DNA of 64,000 bases from Anaeramoeba ignava (GCA_028826165.1 JAPDFW010000020.1:1-64000), one strand, 5' to 3'. Counted from the first letter of the stretch, positions 26,194-39,000 are shown. The notes: generated from the sequence alone by a model not told the origin. Program-made: numbers and translations.

Positions 26194-27276
26194 ATGGAAG
26201 AAAATACACCAATTGTAATAGATAATGGAGCATTCAAAATAAAAGCAGGATTTGCAGGAGATGATGCACCAAGATCAATTTTTAGAACAATAGTATTACC
26301 AGAATACAAATATTCAACACAACCCCAAAATTTCATAGGAGATTCAACATTAAACAAAATGAATCAAAATATATTGGTTAGTCCAATGATTGAAAATGGC
26401 GAAATTTTGGATTGGGATCAAATGCAAGCAATTTGGAACCATATTTTCTCATACGAACTGCGTGTAGATCCAACACAAAGACCAATTTGCATTTCACAAC
26501 AACCTTTTGCTTCTCAAAAACAAAAGCAAAAAATAGCAGAAATTTTTTTTGAAGTTTTCAAAATCCCGGCTATTTCAATCCCCATTGGTTCAGTCTTATC
26601 TATTATGGGAACAGGAAGAACCACTGCTTTAGCTGTTGAGATTGGTCATGACCTGAGTTATTGCTATGCTACTTATGAAGGTTATCATCCTCGAAAATCA
26701 CTTATTCAACTGCCTATTACTGGTTCAATAATAGATCAACTATTAACTGTTCATTTACAAAGAAATGGATTTTATGCGAATTCTTTTGCAGATCAAGAAA
26801 TCATTCGAGAAATCAAAGAAAGTCATTGTTATATTTCTCAAAACTTCACACAAGAATTACGGAATCCAAAACAACACAATTTCAAAACATCAAACAATCA
26901 ACAATTCTCACTTATTTCTGAATTATTTGTTTCAACTGAATCTTTTTTCAATCCAAATTTAGTAAATTTATCAGGTCTTTCTTTCCAACAATTAATCAAC
27001 AAAGCAATCATGAAATGTGGAATGGATGCAAGAAAAGATTTGTTTTCTAATATTGTTTTGATAGGCGGAAGTTCAATGTTTCCAGGTCTTGCTGATCGAC
27101 TTCGTTCTGAAATTGCTCCTCTTGCTCCTCCAAAAGCAACAGTTCAAGTTTCTGCTTCTCCTGAAAGAAAACTTTTGGAATGGATTGGTGGTTCTATTTT
27201 TGCCTCTTTGAGTTTATTTTCCTCCCAAATTCTTACTCGTCAACAATTTGAGGAAAATCCAAATCATAATTTTTGA
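26194..27276 (+). CDS. Divergent actin-related protein with altered catalytic residues
   Basis: A single-exon gene of 360 residues (actin is about 375). The start is the ATG at 26194; an upstream in-frame extension is only the T-rich leader. Conserved parts: VIDNGAFKIKAGFAGDDAP (phosphate loop 1), GTGRTT, YEGYHP, LIGGSSMFPGLADRL and the C-terminal PERKLLEWIGGSIFASL. Aligning to actin, the residue matching catalytic Gln137 is Gly132, Asp154 is Glu149 and Asp157 is His152, so ATP hydrolysis is probably weak or absent although the fold is retained. The segment equivalent to the DLAGRDLTDYL motif has become LPITGSIIDQLL. It fits none of the standard Arp1-Arp11 classes that I can name, so I treat it as a lineage-specific actin-like protein. 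It may act in the cytoskeleton or a nuclear complex. Confidence 0.85.
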   Translation: MEENTPIVIDNGAFKIKAGFAGDDAPRSIFRTIVLPEYKYSTQPQNFIGDSTLNKMNQNILVSPMIENGEILDWDQMQAIWNHIFSYELRVDPTQRPICISQQPFASQKQKQKIAEIFFEVFKIPAISIPIGSVLSIMGTGRTTALAVEIGHDLSYCYATYEGYHPRKSLIQLPITGSIIDQLLTVHLQRNGFYANSFADQEIIREIKESHCYISQNFTQELRNPKQHNFKTSNNQQFSLISELFVSTESFFNPNLVNLSGLSFQQLINKAIMKCGMDARKDLFSNIVLIGGSSMFPGLADRLRSEIAPLAPPKATVQVSASPERKLLEWIGGSIFASLSLFSSQILTRQQFEENPNHNF

Positions 27277-27309
27277 AAATTTTTTTTTTCCCTAATTCTT
27301 CTTTTTTTT

Positions 27310-27380
27310 AATTTTAATTTTAATTTTAATTTTAATTTTAATTTTAATTTTAATTTTAATTTTAATTTTAATTTTAATTT
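27310..27380. repeat. (TTTTAA)n hexamer array
   Basis: About twelve TTTTAA units in the 211-base spacer between the actin-related gene and the LIM gene. No coding signal. Confidence 0.85.
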
Positions 27381-27487
27381 CCAAACAATTAAACTAATTA
27401 TTTTTAAAATTATTTTTAAAATTATTTTTAAAATTATTTTTTCATTTTTTATTTTCATTTTTTATTATTTTTATTTTTATTATTATT

Positions 27488-28435
27488 ATGACATCAAAAC
27501 AAGATGTTAATTTACTTTTACAACAAGCTCAACAAATGCTTAACAAAAAAAAACCAAGAAAAAGAACAAAAAAATTATTATTTTCAGATCTAAATAAAAA
27601 TGAATTTAAAAATGAAGATCAATTAAAAAATCAAAACCAATTTATTTTTGAAAATAATCCCATTTATAATTTGGATTCAAATTTCAAAACAAACGAAAAA
27701 CAAAATTGGGATGACAATTTTTTAAAAGAAAAAAATGAAAATTTTCAACCAAAAAATGAAACAAATTCCAAAACGATCGAAAAATCATTTCCAAATTTTG
27801 AATTATATCAAACAATTGAAATAGAAAAGCCTCCAATAAAACAAGAGAAGAAATCCACAGAACTAGAAACCACAAACCATCTTGAATGTTCAGTCTGTGG
27901 GAAATCATTATCTAAAGGAGATACATTTTTTCGCGGAGGAGAATTTTTATGCAAAGAACATTTTGATCAACAAACAAAGGATTCAAATCAAGTAATTATT
28001 GATAGTATGAAAAAGAATAAAGAGGATGGAAATATTGGAGGACATATTCTAATTGATAAAGAAACAAATAAAATGTATTCCGATGATAATATATTAAGTA
28101 AAAATTCCAAACCTCAATTGATTTGTGAAGGATGTAAAAGAGTTATTAAGAGTGAATTTATCACAATTGATGATGTACATAATTTCCATCCTCAATGTGT
28201 TATAAGATGTGCTACTTGTAATAGGGTTTTACTTTTGGAAGAAGCTAAATCAAAAGACGGTCAATTTTTTTGTGAAAAACATTTTCTTGAACATTATGAT
28301 AAAATTTGTCCCATTTGTTTAAAGCCTATTCATGGTAGATGTGTTAATGCTTTTGGTTATAATTATCATGTTGAATGTGCGGGTTCTGCTAGAAGATTAT
28401 ATTTGCTTAAAAATAAATGGAAAAATTTAAATTAA
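27488..28435 (+). CDS. LIM zinc-finger protein
   Basis: A single-exon gene of 315 residues. Residues 1-30 have a Lys/Arg-rich helix (LLLQQAQQMLNKKKPRKRTKK), then a low-complexity linker to about 130. Zinc-binding segments follow: C134-SVC-GKSLSKGD with FLCKEHF (an isolated half finger), then CEGCKRVIKSEF with CATCNRVLLLEEAKS and FFCEKHF (a full LIM domain), then CPICLKPIHGRCVNAFGYNYHVEC, which starts another LIM module but is cut short. LIM domains bind protein partners, often at actin structures, adhesion sites or in the nucleus. The order half-full-half suggests loss of parts of a three-LIM ancestor. The flanking actin-related gene may be coincidence. Confidence 0.85.
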   Translation: MTSKQDVNLLLQQAQQMLNKKKPRKRTKKLLFSDLNKNEFKNEDQLKNQNQFIFENNPIYNLDSNFKTNEKQNWDDNFLKEKNENFQPKNETNSKTIEKSFPNFELYQTIEIEKPPIKQEKKSTELETTNHLECSVCGKSLSKGDTFFRGGEFLCKEHFDQQTKDSNQVIIDSMKKNKEDGNIGGHILIDKETNKMYSDDNILSKNSKPQLICEGCKRVIKSEFITIDDVHNFHPQCVIRCATCNRVLLLEEAKSKDGQFFCEKHFLEHYDKICPICLKPIHGRCVNAFGYNYHVECAGSARRLYLLKNKWKNLN

Positions 28436-28439
28436 AATC

Positions 28440-28980
28440 AATTTTATAATTAAAATTAAAATTAAAATCAAAATTAAAATTAAAATTAAAATTAAAATTA
28501 AAATTAAAATTAAAATTAAAATTAAAATTAAAATTAAAATTAAAATTAAAAATCCAAAATTAAATCTAAAATCAAAATTAAAATCAATATTAAAATTAAA
28601 ATTAAAATTAAAATTCCATTTCAAATTCATTTATAAAATTAATATTAAAATTAAAATTAAAATCAAAATTAAAATTAAAATTAAAATTAAAATTAAAATT
28701 AAAATTAAAATTAAAATTAAAATTAAAATCAATATCAAAATTAAAATCCAAAATCAAAATTAAAATCCAAAATTAAAATTAAAATTAAAATTAAAATTAA
28801 AATTAAAATCAAAATTAAAATCAAAATTAAAATCAAAATCAAAATTAAAATCAAAATCAAAATTAAAATTAAAATTAAAATTAAAATTAAAATTAAAATT
28901 AAAATTAAAATTAAAATTAAAATTAAAATTAAATTTAAAATTAAAAGCAAAATTAAAAATCCAAAAATTAAAATTAAAGT
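28440..28980. repeat. (AAAATT)n/(AAAATC)n array between LIM and CNOT11 genes
   Basis: About 540 bases of AAAATT units, with AAAATC and AAATCC variants, filling the spacer between the two plus-strand genes. The apparent antisense Ile-Leu or Asn-Phe frames are repeat artefacts. Confidence 0.9.
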
Positions 28981-29075
28981 TCAATAAAAAAAAATTCATA
29001 AGTTTAAAAAAAAAAATGAAAAAATTTTAAAAAAATAAAAAATTCATTTTTTCTTCTTTCTTTCTTTCTTGTAAA

Positions 29076-30993
29076 ATGTCATTATTAAAAGCTAATCAAT
29101 TAAATCAATTAAAAGTAATACTTAAAGAAACAAGTACATTTGAGACAATTCAAAATATATTTGGAAGTAGTTTTCCAAGAAACACACATTTTGCAGTAAG
29201 TTGTTCACTAGGAATGCTTGTGCGAAATGATCTTCTTGAACCACAAGAACAAATAGTTGCAATTTTCTTACTTTGTTATTTATTTTCAATTGAACAACAA
29301 AATCAACAAAATAAAAAAGAAGATCAAATCATTTCTTCTTTTATTGTTCCAATAATTGAATTAGTATCTCGAGTTTCTTCACAAAATCAATCAGAAAGAA
29401 TTCAAGGTTATTTTGCACTTATTTTCCTTGATAATATTAAATCAGATTTTTTGAAAAAAACTTCTCTTCAAATTCTTGATATTTCTGAATCCGATTGGAT
29501 TCTTTTTACTTCCCATTTGAAAAATGAATCTCCTCATGAATTGCTCATTAAAAATACTTTGGATTTGACTAAAAATCATAATATTGGTTTTCCTTCTCAA
29601 TCTCCTTTGATTCCTGATCCTAATCCTGAACCTTCTAATTCTTTATTGTAAATTTAAACTTAAACTTAAATTTATATTTATTTATTATTTATATTTATTT
29701 TTATATTTATTTTTATTAAAAGTACTGATGATGATTTTGATGAAGTTAATAAATTTCATTTTGTTTCTGATGAATTTCAACCTCCTTTTATTCAACCTGC
29801 TCCAGGTTTATTAGGGATTTCTGATTCAGAGGTTATTTTATTAAATAAATAATAAATATTAAATAATAAATATTAAATAATAAATATTAAATAATAAATA
29901 TTAAATAAATATTAAATATTAAATAAATATTAAATATTAAATAAATATTAAATATTAAATAATAAATATTAAATAAATATTAAATATTAAATAAATATTA
30001 AATATTAAATATTAAATAATATTAAATATTAAATATTAAATATTAAATATTAAATATTAAATATTAAATATTAAATATTAAATATTAAATATTAAATATT
30101 AAATAAATATTAAATATTAAATATTAAATATTAAATAATAAATATTAAATAAATATTAAATAAATATTAAATAAATATTAAATAAATATTAAATATTAAA
30201 TAAATATTAAATATTAAATATTAATTAATTAATTAATTAGATTCAATGGATAGATTTTGAAAATGATCATTTCAAATCCATTTTCGATTATTTATTAGAA
30301 GAACAATCTATAGAAACTCAAACTAAAAATTTAATCGAAAAATCATCAAAATTTCCACTTTCAGAAGAAGAAGAAAATGTAATTATTTTTTTATCTCTTT
30401 TTCTTTTAAATTTAAAATTTAAATTTAATTAAATTTTATAATAAATAGTTATTAAAAATTTTACTTCAAGAAGATCCACAACTTTTTGATGGAATAGATT
30501 TTACATCATCATTTCTCTCTCAAATTATTGAATCAAATAAAATGATAGCAATTGAAATCATTAAAAATTTATTTCCAAAACAAACAAAAGATTTGTAAAA
30601 AAAAAAAAGAAAGAAATTAATCCAAAAAAAAATAATAAAAATAAAATAATTTTTTTTTTATTTAGACTTTCAAAATTAGAACAAATTAATCTTTCTCCTC
30701 AATTTTTAGAAGTTATTTCAGAAATTACAAAAAGTTTAAATTTATCTCTAGAATTCATTTCTAAATTCATTTTGAATTCAATCCAAAATTTAAAAAAAAT
30801 TCAAGATCAAAATCAATTCCAAACTTTAATGCATTATTTTTGTGATTTTGTTGATATTCTTTTAAAAGAATCTTCTTTTTCTAAAAAATTCCCACAAAAT
30901 ATAATTGGAGAATTAAAATCATTCTCTTTAGAAAATTCAAATATTAAAAAATCAACTGAATTATTTAAAACATTAAATAATTTTGATAAATAA
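29076..30993 (+). CDS. CNOT11: CCR4-NOT complex subunit 11, 5 exons
   Basis: CNOT11 binds the N-terminal part of CNOT1 together with CNOT10 in the cytoplasmic mRNA deadenylase complex. Exons 29076-29647, 29723-29831, 30241-30378, 30449-30594 and 30666-30993 join in phase to 430 residues (human about 510). The N-terminal helical domain contains FETIQNIFGSSFPRNTHFAV and NDLLEPQEQIVAIFLLCYLF. A conserved central stretch has DPNPEPSNS, then SDEFQPPFIQPAPG and, across the next junction, IQWIDFE. The C-terminal DUF2363-like region has LLQEDPQLF, MIAIEIIKNLF, LSLEFISKFI and ends with STELFKTLNNFDK. Intron 2 is about 410 bases of pure AT repeat. The donor after exon 2 (GTTATT) is chosen because phase and family alignment agree, though the next few codons could also resemble the family. 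Confidence 0.88.
29832..30240 (+). repeat. TTAAATA minisatellite filling CNOT11 intron 2
   Basis: Units AATATTAAAT and AATAAATATTAAAT are repeated across the whole intron, which has no C and G only at the splice ends. It ends TTAATTAG directly before ATTCAATGG. Confidence 0.85.
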
Positions 30994-31263
30994 AAAAAAA
31001 AAGGAAAGCAAAAAAAAAATAAGAAAAAAATAATCAAATTGTTAATTGATTAATTGATATTTTTAATTTTATTTTTAAAGAGATCAAATTAAAAGGAAAA
31101 TTTTAAATTAAAATTAAAAAATTTATTTAAAAAATTTAAATTAAAAAATTTATTTAAAATTTGTTCTTTTTTCTTTTTTTCTTTTTTTTTTTAAAACAAT
31201 TTTTTTTTTTTTGGCATTTTTTTTTTCATTTTTCAGTTTATTTTCAATTTATTTTTTATTCAA

Positions 31264-32880
31264 ATGAATGTTCAAATCGATCCAATTTTATTTAAAGCAA
31301 TAAAAATAACACAAAAACAAACACAAACAACTAATCAGAATAATAATAAAAATAACAATAAAAACAATAACAAAAATAAAAATAATAACAAAAATAAGAA
31401 TAAAAACGAAAACGAAAACTATATTTTAAATAATTTTGAAACAAGTCAACAAGAAAAAGAAGAAGAAAAATCAAGTTTGATAAATATTAAGAAATCAAGT
31501 TCAGCAACAATTAAAAAACCAAGTTCAATAACTCCAGAAAAATCAAGTAAAACAAATCAAACAAAAAAAAATAAGTCAAAAAATTCAAAACAAAAATTTG
31601 ATCAAAAAATTCCAATTGATCAAGTTGATGAAATTGAAAAATTTGATGAAATTGAAAAATTTGATGAAAATTTTGATCAAATTGACCTAAAGAGCAAAAC
31701 AAACAAATCCAACGCTAGAAAAGATCGAAAAACAAACAAAAAAACAAACAAAAAAACGAACAAAAAAAAGAAAAACGAAAACGAACCAGAAAAAGAAAAT
31801 AAAAAACGCAAAAAAAAATCCGTTTACGATGGAGCTTTTTGCACTTTCTGCGAATCCAAAGAAACGTCCCAATGGCGAAGAATCCCGAAATGGTACCGTC
31901 AGAATATTTCTGGTAATTGGTTGTGCAACAGTTGCTATTCATATCTTGTTTATCATGGAGAATTACATCATCGGAAAACGAAGCAAATAGCCCCTACAAA
32001 GAAGCAAAACCCGCAGGAAGATAACACTGTGATGGAGGTGGATTCAAACACAAGCACAGACACAGACACACCTCCTCATAGTAATTTAAATTCGGGTGAA
32101 AAAGAAAAACTTGTGGATGAAAATCAAAAAAATTTTAAAGAAAATCAAAAGGAGAATTCAAATTCAATAGAAAACAACCAATTAATTTCCAACGAAGATC
32201 CAGCACTAAGTCCCAACTCAAACGACAAATCAAATATGCAAGAAGATACTGTTTCTGTTTTTACGGAAGAAACCACCATTTTCCGTCAGAAAAACATACC
32301 TAGCTTGTTTGGCAACATGAAGTTTTTTTTGGTTTCCAAATCATTTTCTCAAAATAGCACACAAAAGGAAGTTTTGAAAACACTGAAGAAATCAACAACA
32401 CAACTTATTGAGACTTATGGAGGTGAAATTTGTGGTGCAAGCGAGCTAATAAACGCTCCACAACACGAGGATATTAATGTTATTTCTTTATCCGATTTTC
32501 TTCCCAAAAATCCAGAACAATTAAAATCAAATTTCTCTGTTTTGGTTGCGCTTGCAAAAGGAATTCCCATATTAAAAGGCGCCTGGATTAATCAGTCAAT
32601 CGAAAAAAGATCTGTTTTGCCTAAAAGAGACTTTCTTCTTTCAAAATCAACAAAGCAAATTGCTTATCAAAACAGAGTCTTTTTTGGAAAACAAATTTTT
32701 TTAAAAGGATCTTTTGATTGGAAAAATTTTTGGAGTAAAGTTTTTACTTGTTCTGGTGCTATTATTACTGATAATTATGACCAAACTGATTATTTTTTCT
32801 TGGAATCTCCTAATTTCTCAAATTTTGATTCAAAAGAAAAAATTTTATCTATTGAGAAATTTATTGGTTTTTTGATTTGA
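31264..32880 (+). CDS. GATA-type zinc finger plus C-terminal BRCT-region protein
   Basis: A single-exon gene of 538 residues. Residues 1-190 are a Lys/Asn-rich disordered region with NNNK and KKTN repeats that could hold nuclear localisation signals. A GATA-like finger follows: C193-TF-C196, the TSQWRRIP motif, then LC221-NS-C224-YSYLVYHGELHHRK. The loop between Cys pairs is 24 residues, longer than the 17-20 of standard GATA fingers. After an acidic linker, residues about 350-538 resemble tandem BRCT domains of the 53BP1/Crb2 type: MKFFLVSKSF, IETYGGEICGA, NPEQLKSNFSVLVALAKGIP, GAWINQSIEKRSVLPKRDFL, NRVFFGKQIFLKG and SKVFTCSGAIITDNYDQTDY. The combination suggests a chromatin or DNA-damage-linked nuclear protein. 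The GATA finger is well supported; the second BRCT is weaker. Confidence 0.75.
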   Translation: MNVQIDPILFKAIKITQKQTQTTNQNNNKNNNKNNNKNKNNNKNKNKNENENYILNNFETSQQEKEEEKSSLINIKKSSSATIKKPSSITPEKSSKTNQTKKNKSKNSKQKFDQKIPIDQVDEIEKFDEIEKFDENFDQIDLKSKTNKSNARKDRKTNKKTNKKTNKKKKNENEPEKENKKRKKKSVYDGAFCTFCESKETSQWRRIPKWYRQNISGNWLCNSCYSYLVYHGELHHRKTKQIAPTKKQNPQEDNTVMEVDSNTSTDTDTPPHSNLNSGEKEKLVDENQKNFKENQKENSNSIENNQLISNEDPALSPNSNDKSNMQEDTVSVFTEETTIFRQKNIPSLFGNMKFFLVSKSFSQNSTQKEVLKTLKKSTTQLIETYGGEICGASELINAPQHEDINVISLSDFLPKNPEQLKSNFSVLVALAKGIPILKGAWINQSIEKRSVLPKRDFLLSKSTKQIAYQNRVFFGKQIFLKGSFDWKNFWSKVFTCSGAIITDNYDQTDYFFLESPNFSNFDSKEKILSIEKFIGFLI

Positions 32881-33084
32881 AAATTTTTTCGATAAAGAAT
32901 CATTTCAATATAATTTTTAAATTCCAATTTAAATTCCAATTTCCAATTTCCAATTTCCAATTTGGATTTAATTTTATCCGATTTTTATTTTTATTTTTAA
33001 TTTTTTTTTTTTCAATTTTTTTATTTTTCATTTTTTTTTTTTAATTTTTCTTTTTAATTATTTTTTTTTTTTATTATTTTAAAA

Positions 33085-36000
33085 ATGAAACAAGAAGAAA
33101 ATTTAATAAATTCTGGAATTCAATCAACACAAAATATTCCGATCATTGGAGTTTCAGCAAATAAAAGTGAAATTGATTTTAATTGGGATAATGATTTTAT
33201 TTTTGAAAATGAACCAAAAAAAATTATGAAAAGAAAAAGTCAACTTATTCGTTTATCTCAAATTTCTCTTAATTCTTCAATTAGATGTAAAAAAAAATTT
33301 TTAATTTTTTATTAATTTATTAACAAAATACCATTTTATTATTTTTTTGTTTAATTTTTGTTTATCGTTTTTTTTTTTTCTGTTAAATTTTCGCATTAAA
33401 AAAAATTTTTTTTAATATTTTTTATTTAAAACAATAATAATAATAATAATCATAATAATAATAATAATTATAATAATAATTATTTCTATTTCAATTTGAT
33501 CACTTATTAATTTATTAAATTTTATTTTTTTTTCCTTTTTAAAATAAAAAAATTATAGCTTCTCAAAATTTCTCTTTTTTAAAACTTAAAAAATTAAATA
33601 CAAATAATAATTCTGAACAAATTAATGTTAAGCAATCTCTTCCAAATTTAACAAGTTTACTTCCAGGTAAATAATAAAATCAAAATTAAAATCAAAATTA
33701 AAATTAAAATCAATTTAAAATTAAAATTAAAAATTAAAATTAAAATTAAAATTAAAAATTAAAATCAAAATCAAAATTAAAAATTAAAATTAAAATCAAA
33801 ATTAAAATCAAAATTAAAATTAAAATTAAAATTAAAATTAAAATTAAAATTAAAATTAAAATTAAAATTAAAATTAAATTTAAAATTAAAATTAAAATTA
33901 AAATTAAAATTAAAATTAAAATTAAAATTGAAATTGAAATTAAAATTGAAATCAAAATTAAAATTAAAATTAAAATTAAATTAAAATTAAAATTTAAATT
34001 AAAATCAAAAATTAAAATTAAAATTAAATTCAAAATTAAAATTTAAATTAAAAATTAAAATTTAAAATTAAAATCAATTCAAAAATTATTTTGTTTATAT
34101 TTTTATTCTAGATCTTGATAAAAATAATCTTCTACAAACAAATGAATCAACAACATTTATTTTATCAGATTTAAATACAGAAAAAATAAAAGGAGCAAAT
34201 ATGCAAATGATCAAAAAATTAGAAAGAGAAGAAATCTTATTATCAAATTCAGCTGTAAAATCAATATCCTTTTGAATTAATTTATATTTATATTTATATT
34301 TATATTTATATTTATATTTATATTTATATTTATATTTATATTTATATTTATATTTATATTTATATTTATATTTATATTTATATTTATATTTATATTTATA
34401 TTTATATTTATATTTATATTTATATTTATATTTATAATTATTTATATTTTATATTTATATTTATATTTTATATTTATATTTATATTTATATTTATATTTA
34501 TAATTATATTTATATTTATATTTATAGTATTTATATTTATATTTATATTTTATATTTATATTTATATTTATATTTATATTTATATTTATATTTATATTTA
34601 TATTTATATTTATATTTATATTTATATTTATATTTATATTTATATTTATATTTATATTTATATTTATATTTATATTTATATTTATATTTATATTTATATT
34701 TATATTTATATTTATATTTATATTTATAATTATAATTATAATTATATTTATAATTATATTTATTTATTTTTATATTTATATTTATTTATTTTTATATTTA
34801 TATTTTTAGAAAGAAAATAATCAAATACAACAAGCAAAATTAAATTTTAATTTAGCAAAATTATTTATGAAAGAAAAACTTATAAATAAAGCCTTAATTC
34901 GTTTTAAAAAAGCATCACAACTAATATCATCATATAATAGAAAATTTCAACCTGGAGAATTTAAACTTGAAATTGAATACAAAATTTATTATTCATCAGT
35001 TTTACAAAATAAAGACCCAACAGAAGCTTTTGCAACTTTGCAAGGAGCTTTAATTATGGTTGAAAAAAAGAATGAAATTGGATATAAACCAACTATTTAT
35101 TTAGAAATGGGAAAATATAAACAACAAAAAAATAATTTTGATCAAGCTTTAAATTATTATATTTTGGCTTTACAATTATTATTACAAATTGGATATAATA
35201 GAGGCAAAAATAGAATCTAATGATCAAATTGATTTTAAAATTTCAAATGAAAATGATTTTGATTCCCAAAATTCTTTCCTTTTTGAAAATGATGAAGTCA
35301 AATTGTTATCATTAATTTGTCATCAAATTGGAAATTCATTTTTTGATGTTTCGGAATCATTGGAACAAAAGCAAATTTCAATTAATTTTTTAGAAAAATC
35401 TGTTAAATATTCAACTTTAATTTTAGATCATTTTACAAAACATATTTCCTCAAAAAGATTGGAACATTTCCAAAGTCAAATAAAAAATGTAAAAAATTTA
35501 ATTAAAATTAAAATTAAAATTATAATTAATTTAAAATCCAAAATCAAAATTAAAATTAATTTAAAATCCAAAATTAAAATTAAAATTCAATTTAAAATTA
35601 AAATTAAAATTAAAATTAAAATTAAAATCAAAATTAAAATTAAAATCAAAATTTAAAATTAAAATTAAAATTAATTTAAAATCCAAAATTAAAATTAAAA
35701 TTAAAATTAAAATTAAAATTAAAATTAAAATTAAAAATCATTAAAATTAAATTAAAATTAATATTAAAATTATAATTAAAAATTTAGGAAGAAAAAACTA
35801 ATCAAGAACAAGATATTGAATCTGAAGAAGATTGGGATAAAGAATTTAATTTAGATGGATATGGAAAAGATTCTAAACCAGCATTACCATCTGTTCTTGG
35901 AAAAATAGTAATTTTCAAAACAATTCAAAATATTTATTAAAAAAAAAAAATAATAAAAATTATAATTACTTTCTTTTTTTTTTTCAGTTAAATTTTGGAA

Positions 36001-39000
36001 ATCAAGATGATAAATCAGAACAAAATCAGAATGAAATTCCTAAAAGATGGAAAATGTTTAATGAAAATGAAGTTACATTTAATGTTGTTAAATATCCACA
36101 ACCAACTTTAATGTATTCAAAATGGGGAAAAGATGGTTTTAGAGTTTTCAATGAATCTAGTTTAGAAAAATGGTTAACAAATTTAGTTTCAAAATATTCA
36201 TCAAAATGGAAATCAATTCAAAATAAACTTTCAGATTTTTCAAATTTTTATGATCAAGAAAAGCTTATTAAAAAAGTTAATAATTCAAAATTCAATTCAA
36301 AATAATTCAAAATAATTCAATTTAAAATTCAACTCAAAATTTAATTAAAAATAATTCAATTTAATTTAAAATAATTCAATTCAAAATAATTCAAAAAATT
36401 CAATTCAAAATAATTCAATTTAAAATTCAATTTAAAATTCAATTCAAAATAATTCAAAATAATTCAATTCAAAATTCAATTCAAAATAATTTAAATTAAA
36501 AATAATTCAATTCAAAATAATTCAATTCAATTCAAAATTCAATTCAAAATAATTCAAAATAATTCAAAATAATTCAATTCAAAATAATTCAAAACAAAAT
36601 TATTTAAAATAATTCATAATTTAATTTAAAATTCAATTTAAAATAATTCAATTAAAAATAATTCAATTAAAAATAATTCAATTCAATTCAAAATTCAATT
36701 CATAATAATTCNAAATTAAAATTCAATTCATAATTCAAAACAAAATAATTCAAAATTCAATCCAAAATAATTCAATTCAAATTTAAATTCAAAATTATTC
36801 AAAATAATTCAATTTAATTCAAAATAATTCAATTCAAAATTCAATTCAAAATAATTCAATTCAAAATAATTCAAATTAATTCAATTTAAAATAATTCAAA
36901 ATAATTCAATTCAAAATAATTCAATTCAAAATTCAATTCAAAATAATTCAATTCAATTCAAAACAAAATTATTTAAAATAATTCAATTTAAAATTCAATT
37001 CAAAATTCAATTCAAAATAATTTAAATTAAAATAAATATTTAGTTCACTCAAAATTGGGCAATGTTTCACCTTAAAACTTTAGTCACAATTCACAGAAAA
37101 CAAAATATGAGAATTGCTAAAGACATTGTCCAAAACTTTTTCAATCAATTATCCCAATTTAACTCAAACGATAATACAAACGAAAACCCTCAAGAACAAA
37201 ATGAACTCTTAAAAGTTTATTTCATCTCTTTACTTATATTAAGACATGCAGGAAAATTTATGTCTTTATCAGAAATTGATAATTTTATTCCAATCATTTC
37301 GAAATTTTATCCCAAAAAAAATTTCTATTTATTTATAATTTATCTCCATATTAAAGCACACAAAATAACAAAACCCAATCAAATTGAATTTTATGAGAAT
37401 ATTAAAGATATGATTGAAATGTACACTTTAGAAAAAAAAGAGTTAAAGGAAGAAAAACTAACTAAAATTGAAGGTAAATTTTATTCTTTCTTTTTTTTTA
37501 TTGATAAAAATTAAAAATTAAAAATTAAAAACTAAAAATTAAAAACTAAAAATTAAAAACTAAAAATTAAAAACTAAAAATTAAAAACTAAAAATTAAAA
37601 ATTAAAAATTAAAAAGAACTTTATATTCAAGCTGAATCACTTGTGAGTTTGCAATTATATATTAATAGTTTCTCACCTTTAACAACTCATAATCATCTTT
37701 CGGATGAAACCGAAACTGATGAATTAATTTTGGAGGAAATTGATGAAGATGATTTACCAGAAAATGTTATTCTTTTAAGAGATGAATTATTAGAAAAATA
37801 TCAAATTCTTTCAGATGAAAAATTTCGAATTGAAAATTTAGAAAAAATTTATCAATCAATAATAAATACTGAAATCAATGGATTTCTTAAAGCCAAAATT
37901 ACATTTTCAATAGGAAATTATTATTATGATTCTGAACAATATGCATTATCAGAACAATTACTATGTGAATCTTTATATATACTTGATCAAATATCACTTA
38001 ATCCCGAAGTCAACAAAGAAAATTTCATTTCGATAAATGAAAATTTAGATGAAAATTTAAATGAAAATCAAAATGAAAATCAAAATTTAAATGAAAATCA
38101 AAATTTAAATCAAAATTTAGATCAAAATTTAAATCAAAATTTAAATCAAAATAATATTGAAAATTTAGATCAAAATAATATTGAAAATGGAATCATTCCT
38201 TTAATCTCAGAATTGGGAACAAATGTAATGATAGCATATGGAGATGCATTATTAAGCAATTCGAAATATAAATATGGAATTTTATCATTAGAAAGTGGAC
38301 TTAAAAATTTGGATTTACGCTCGAAAAAAAGAGCTTATTCTTTCTTAAGAAGAGTGGCAATAGAATGCAGTAAAAACAATGACTGGGCACGTTCTCTTAC
38401 ATATTACATGATGATTCTTGATGAAGTCAAACAACAAAACAAAACAAACGAAATCATATTCATTTCAGAAGTCATTTCATCAATGCTTGTCGACAAAGGA
38501 GAGTTCAAAGCAGCAGAGAAATATCTAAACGAAGCTGCTTCATATTTGGTTCCCAGTCGAATTATGGATGGAAATGCGCAAAAACTCGACTCAAGATTTC
38601 TTGATATTCAACTCAAGATGGCAAAACTTTACATGCAAAGTTATTCTTATGAACGAGCTGTTTCGTTGCTAAGCGATCTGCAGAATACAAGTCTTCCAAG
38701 AGGAAAGAAATCGCAAATATTGATTCTTCTTACTGAAGCATTCTATCGAAAACGATGGATCAAAGAAGGAATATCCACTCTTCAATTCTACGAACAGGAA
38801 GAAATTGTGCATATACTTCATGCAAATTATTTCAGTGATTCAGGCAAAAAAGAACGCGATTTGCAGAAACAAGCACGTTCTTTATACGGTTCTTTGGAGA
38901 TAAAAAGAAGAGAGAAAATACAGAATGCAATTGTTAAGAAAAATTCTGCGCTCATTGAACATCCAAGATATCTTGAGTTTCTCGCAAGATTTTATTATCA

